DNA of 33,491 bases from CAZYME01 sp964648115 (GTDB lineage: Bacteria; Pseudomonadota; Gammaproteobacteria; Legionellales; Legionellaceae). Numbering within the stretch: the stretch's first letter is position 1; every line of letters begins with the position of its first letter. The stretch spans positions 1-33,491 of the forward strand of contig CAZYME010000026.1 in assembly GCA_964648115.1 (NCBI GenBank), given 5' to 3'. Below the pieces are notes generated by a model. That model saw nothing but the letters and a program-made list of their open reading frames with translations, did not search any database and had not been told where the DNA came from. A program made the position numbers and the translations under genes. Of this stretch, positions 32,838-33,491 are shown in pieces.

Positions 32838-33293
32838 TTAATGCAGGATAATGTGTTGTGTTTGTTCCTCACTATTTGTTTGTAGCGCAAACCCTCTGAG
32901 TGATTGATAGATATCGTTTGGAGGAAGATTGCCGATCTCTGTCAAATGAAATATAGGAATATGGTTATTAGCTAGGCTCTGTTCATAAGTGCGTTTCAAT
33001 TCTGCGTTTTCACCGTGAAAAATGACGACTAGAGGGCGCTCCCAGTTGCAATCACGATAAAGCCCATGAAGAGTGTATCCAGGTGGCAGGCTAGTGTTTA
33101 AATCGATAAGTAAAATTTGTAAAGAGGCGGTTTGAATGGGAGGATTGGTGCCGTTAGTTACGATACGAAAACGGTTTTCTGGCGTTGTTGTTACAAATTC
33201 AAACTCCGAGGGAGAGCTGTTTAGCAGCTGAAGTAGTTGAGTTTTTGCGGGATCTTGTCTCCCGTGAACTGCAACACGTTTCTTGCTCATCAT
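32838..33293 (-). CDS. Unknown protein resembling a degenerate small GTPase
   Basis: A 151-residue protein not assigned with certainty. Its layout follows a Ras/Rab domain: beta-1 RVAVHG and a P-loop-like GRQDPAKT (11-18; Ala where GTPases have the second Gly), EFVTTTPENRF where switch I would be, LQILLIDLNTS in the place of the DTAG strand, LYRDCNWERPLVVIFHGE as the next strand, and no clear NKxD. It might bind no nucleotide. A response-regulator receiver fold is the main alternative. AGGAG precedes the ATG at 33293. It is the first gene of an operon with the PP2C-like gene and has its own promoter. Confidence 0.5.
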   Translation of the reverse strand: MMSKKRVAVHGRQDPAKTQLLQLLNSSPSEFEFVTTTPENRFRIVTNGTNPPIQTASLQILLIDLNTSLPPGYTLHGLYRDCNWERPLVVIFHGENAELKRTYEQSLANNHIPIFHLTEIGNLPPNDIYQSLRGFALQTNSEEQTQHIILH

Positions 33294-33393
33294 CTTGCTC
33301 CTGTTCTGAAAGTTATTGAGAGGTAAAGATCCTTAAGAGCAAAAGTATCTTATAACAAACATAATTCTTTCCATCCCGTACTTCTACTGTCTA

Positions 33394-33422
33394 ATAATAG
33401 ACCAGTATGCTTGTGATGTAAA
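33394..33422 (-). promoter_or_regulatory. Sigma-70 promoter of the GTPase-like/PP2C operon
   Basis: On the minus strand TTTACA (33417-33422) is followed after exactly 17 bases by TATTAT (33394-33399), both one mismatch from consensus. The leader to the ATG at 33293 would be about 95 bases. Confidence 0.55.
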
Positions 33423-33491
33423 TAGATCGCAGGCTAAGCGAGTTGCCTCAAAATAAATGTTACCCAAACTAGGAAAAATTTGATTCGTTGC

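Overview
The window looks like the replication-origin region of an intracellular gammaproteobacterium of the order Legionellales (Legionella/Coxiella/Berkiella-like). Three things point there. The core order is rpmH-rnpA-yidD-yidC-mnmE on the minus strand, then dnaA-dnaN-recF-gyrB and hfq-hflX on the plus strand. An astacin-type zinc protease resembling Legionella LegP lies close to the mnmE block. Several large genes are eukaryote-like (kinase, PP2C-type phosphatase, nucleotidyltransferase) and resemble secreted effectors rather than housekeeping genes. The assignment is inferred from gene content; no database search was possible.

Layout. 1-5325: a partial gene at the left edge, a Dus tRNA-dihydrouridine synthase, a HEPN-like helical protein, the divergent pair lpoA / rsmI, and the astacin-like protease. 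5326-14750: an accessory block of about 9 kb placed between core genes. It holds a protein-kinase-like gene whose C-terminus is a CaaX prenylation box, a small unknown ORF, a very large unknown gene split in two reading frames at a T-run and carrying a polymerase-beta-type nucleotidyltransferase signature, and a 600-residue membrane protein. 14812-18530: mnmE, yidC, yidD, rnpA, rpmH, packed as one minus-strand operon with a strong promoter.

18531-21133: the likely origin region. Two AT-rich intergenic stretches, each with DnaA boxes and each with the same 15-base AT-rich motif, flank an nfeD-like/qmcA pair. This could be a bipartite oriC. 21134-28195: dnaA, dnaN, recF, a small two-helix membrane protein flanked by two parS (ParB-binding) sites, and gyrB. 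28662-30437: hfq and hflX. 30616-33293: a TlpA-like thioredoxin, then a two-gene minus-strand operon with its own promoter encoding a degenerate small-GTPase-like protein and a PP2C-like phosphatase.

The core genes cover replication initiation (DnaA, DnaN, RecF, GyrB), probable ParB loading (parS), tRNA modification and processing (Dus, MnmE, RnpA), membrane insertion (YidC, YidD), ribosome and RNA control (RsmI, Hfq, HflX) and envelope growth (LpoA). The accessory genes are candidates for host manipulation. Intergenic spaces are rich in short palindromic repeats of at least five families, some doubling as terminators. I saw no tRNA, rRNA, CRISPR array or intact insertion sequence.
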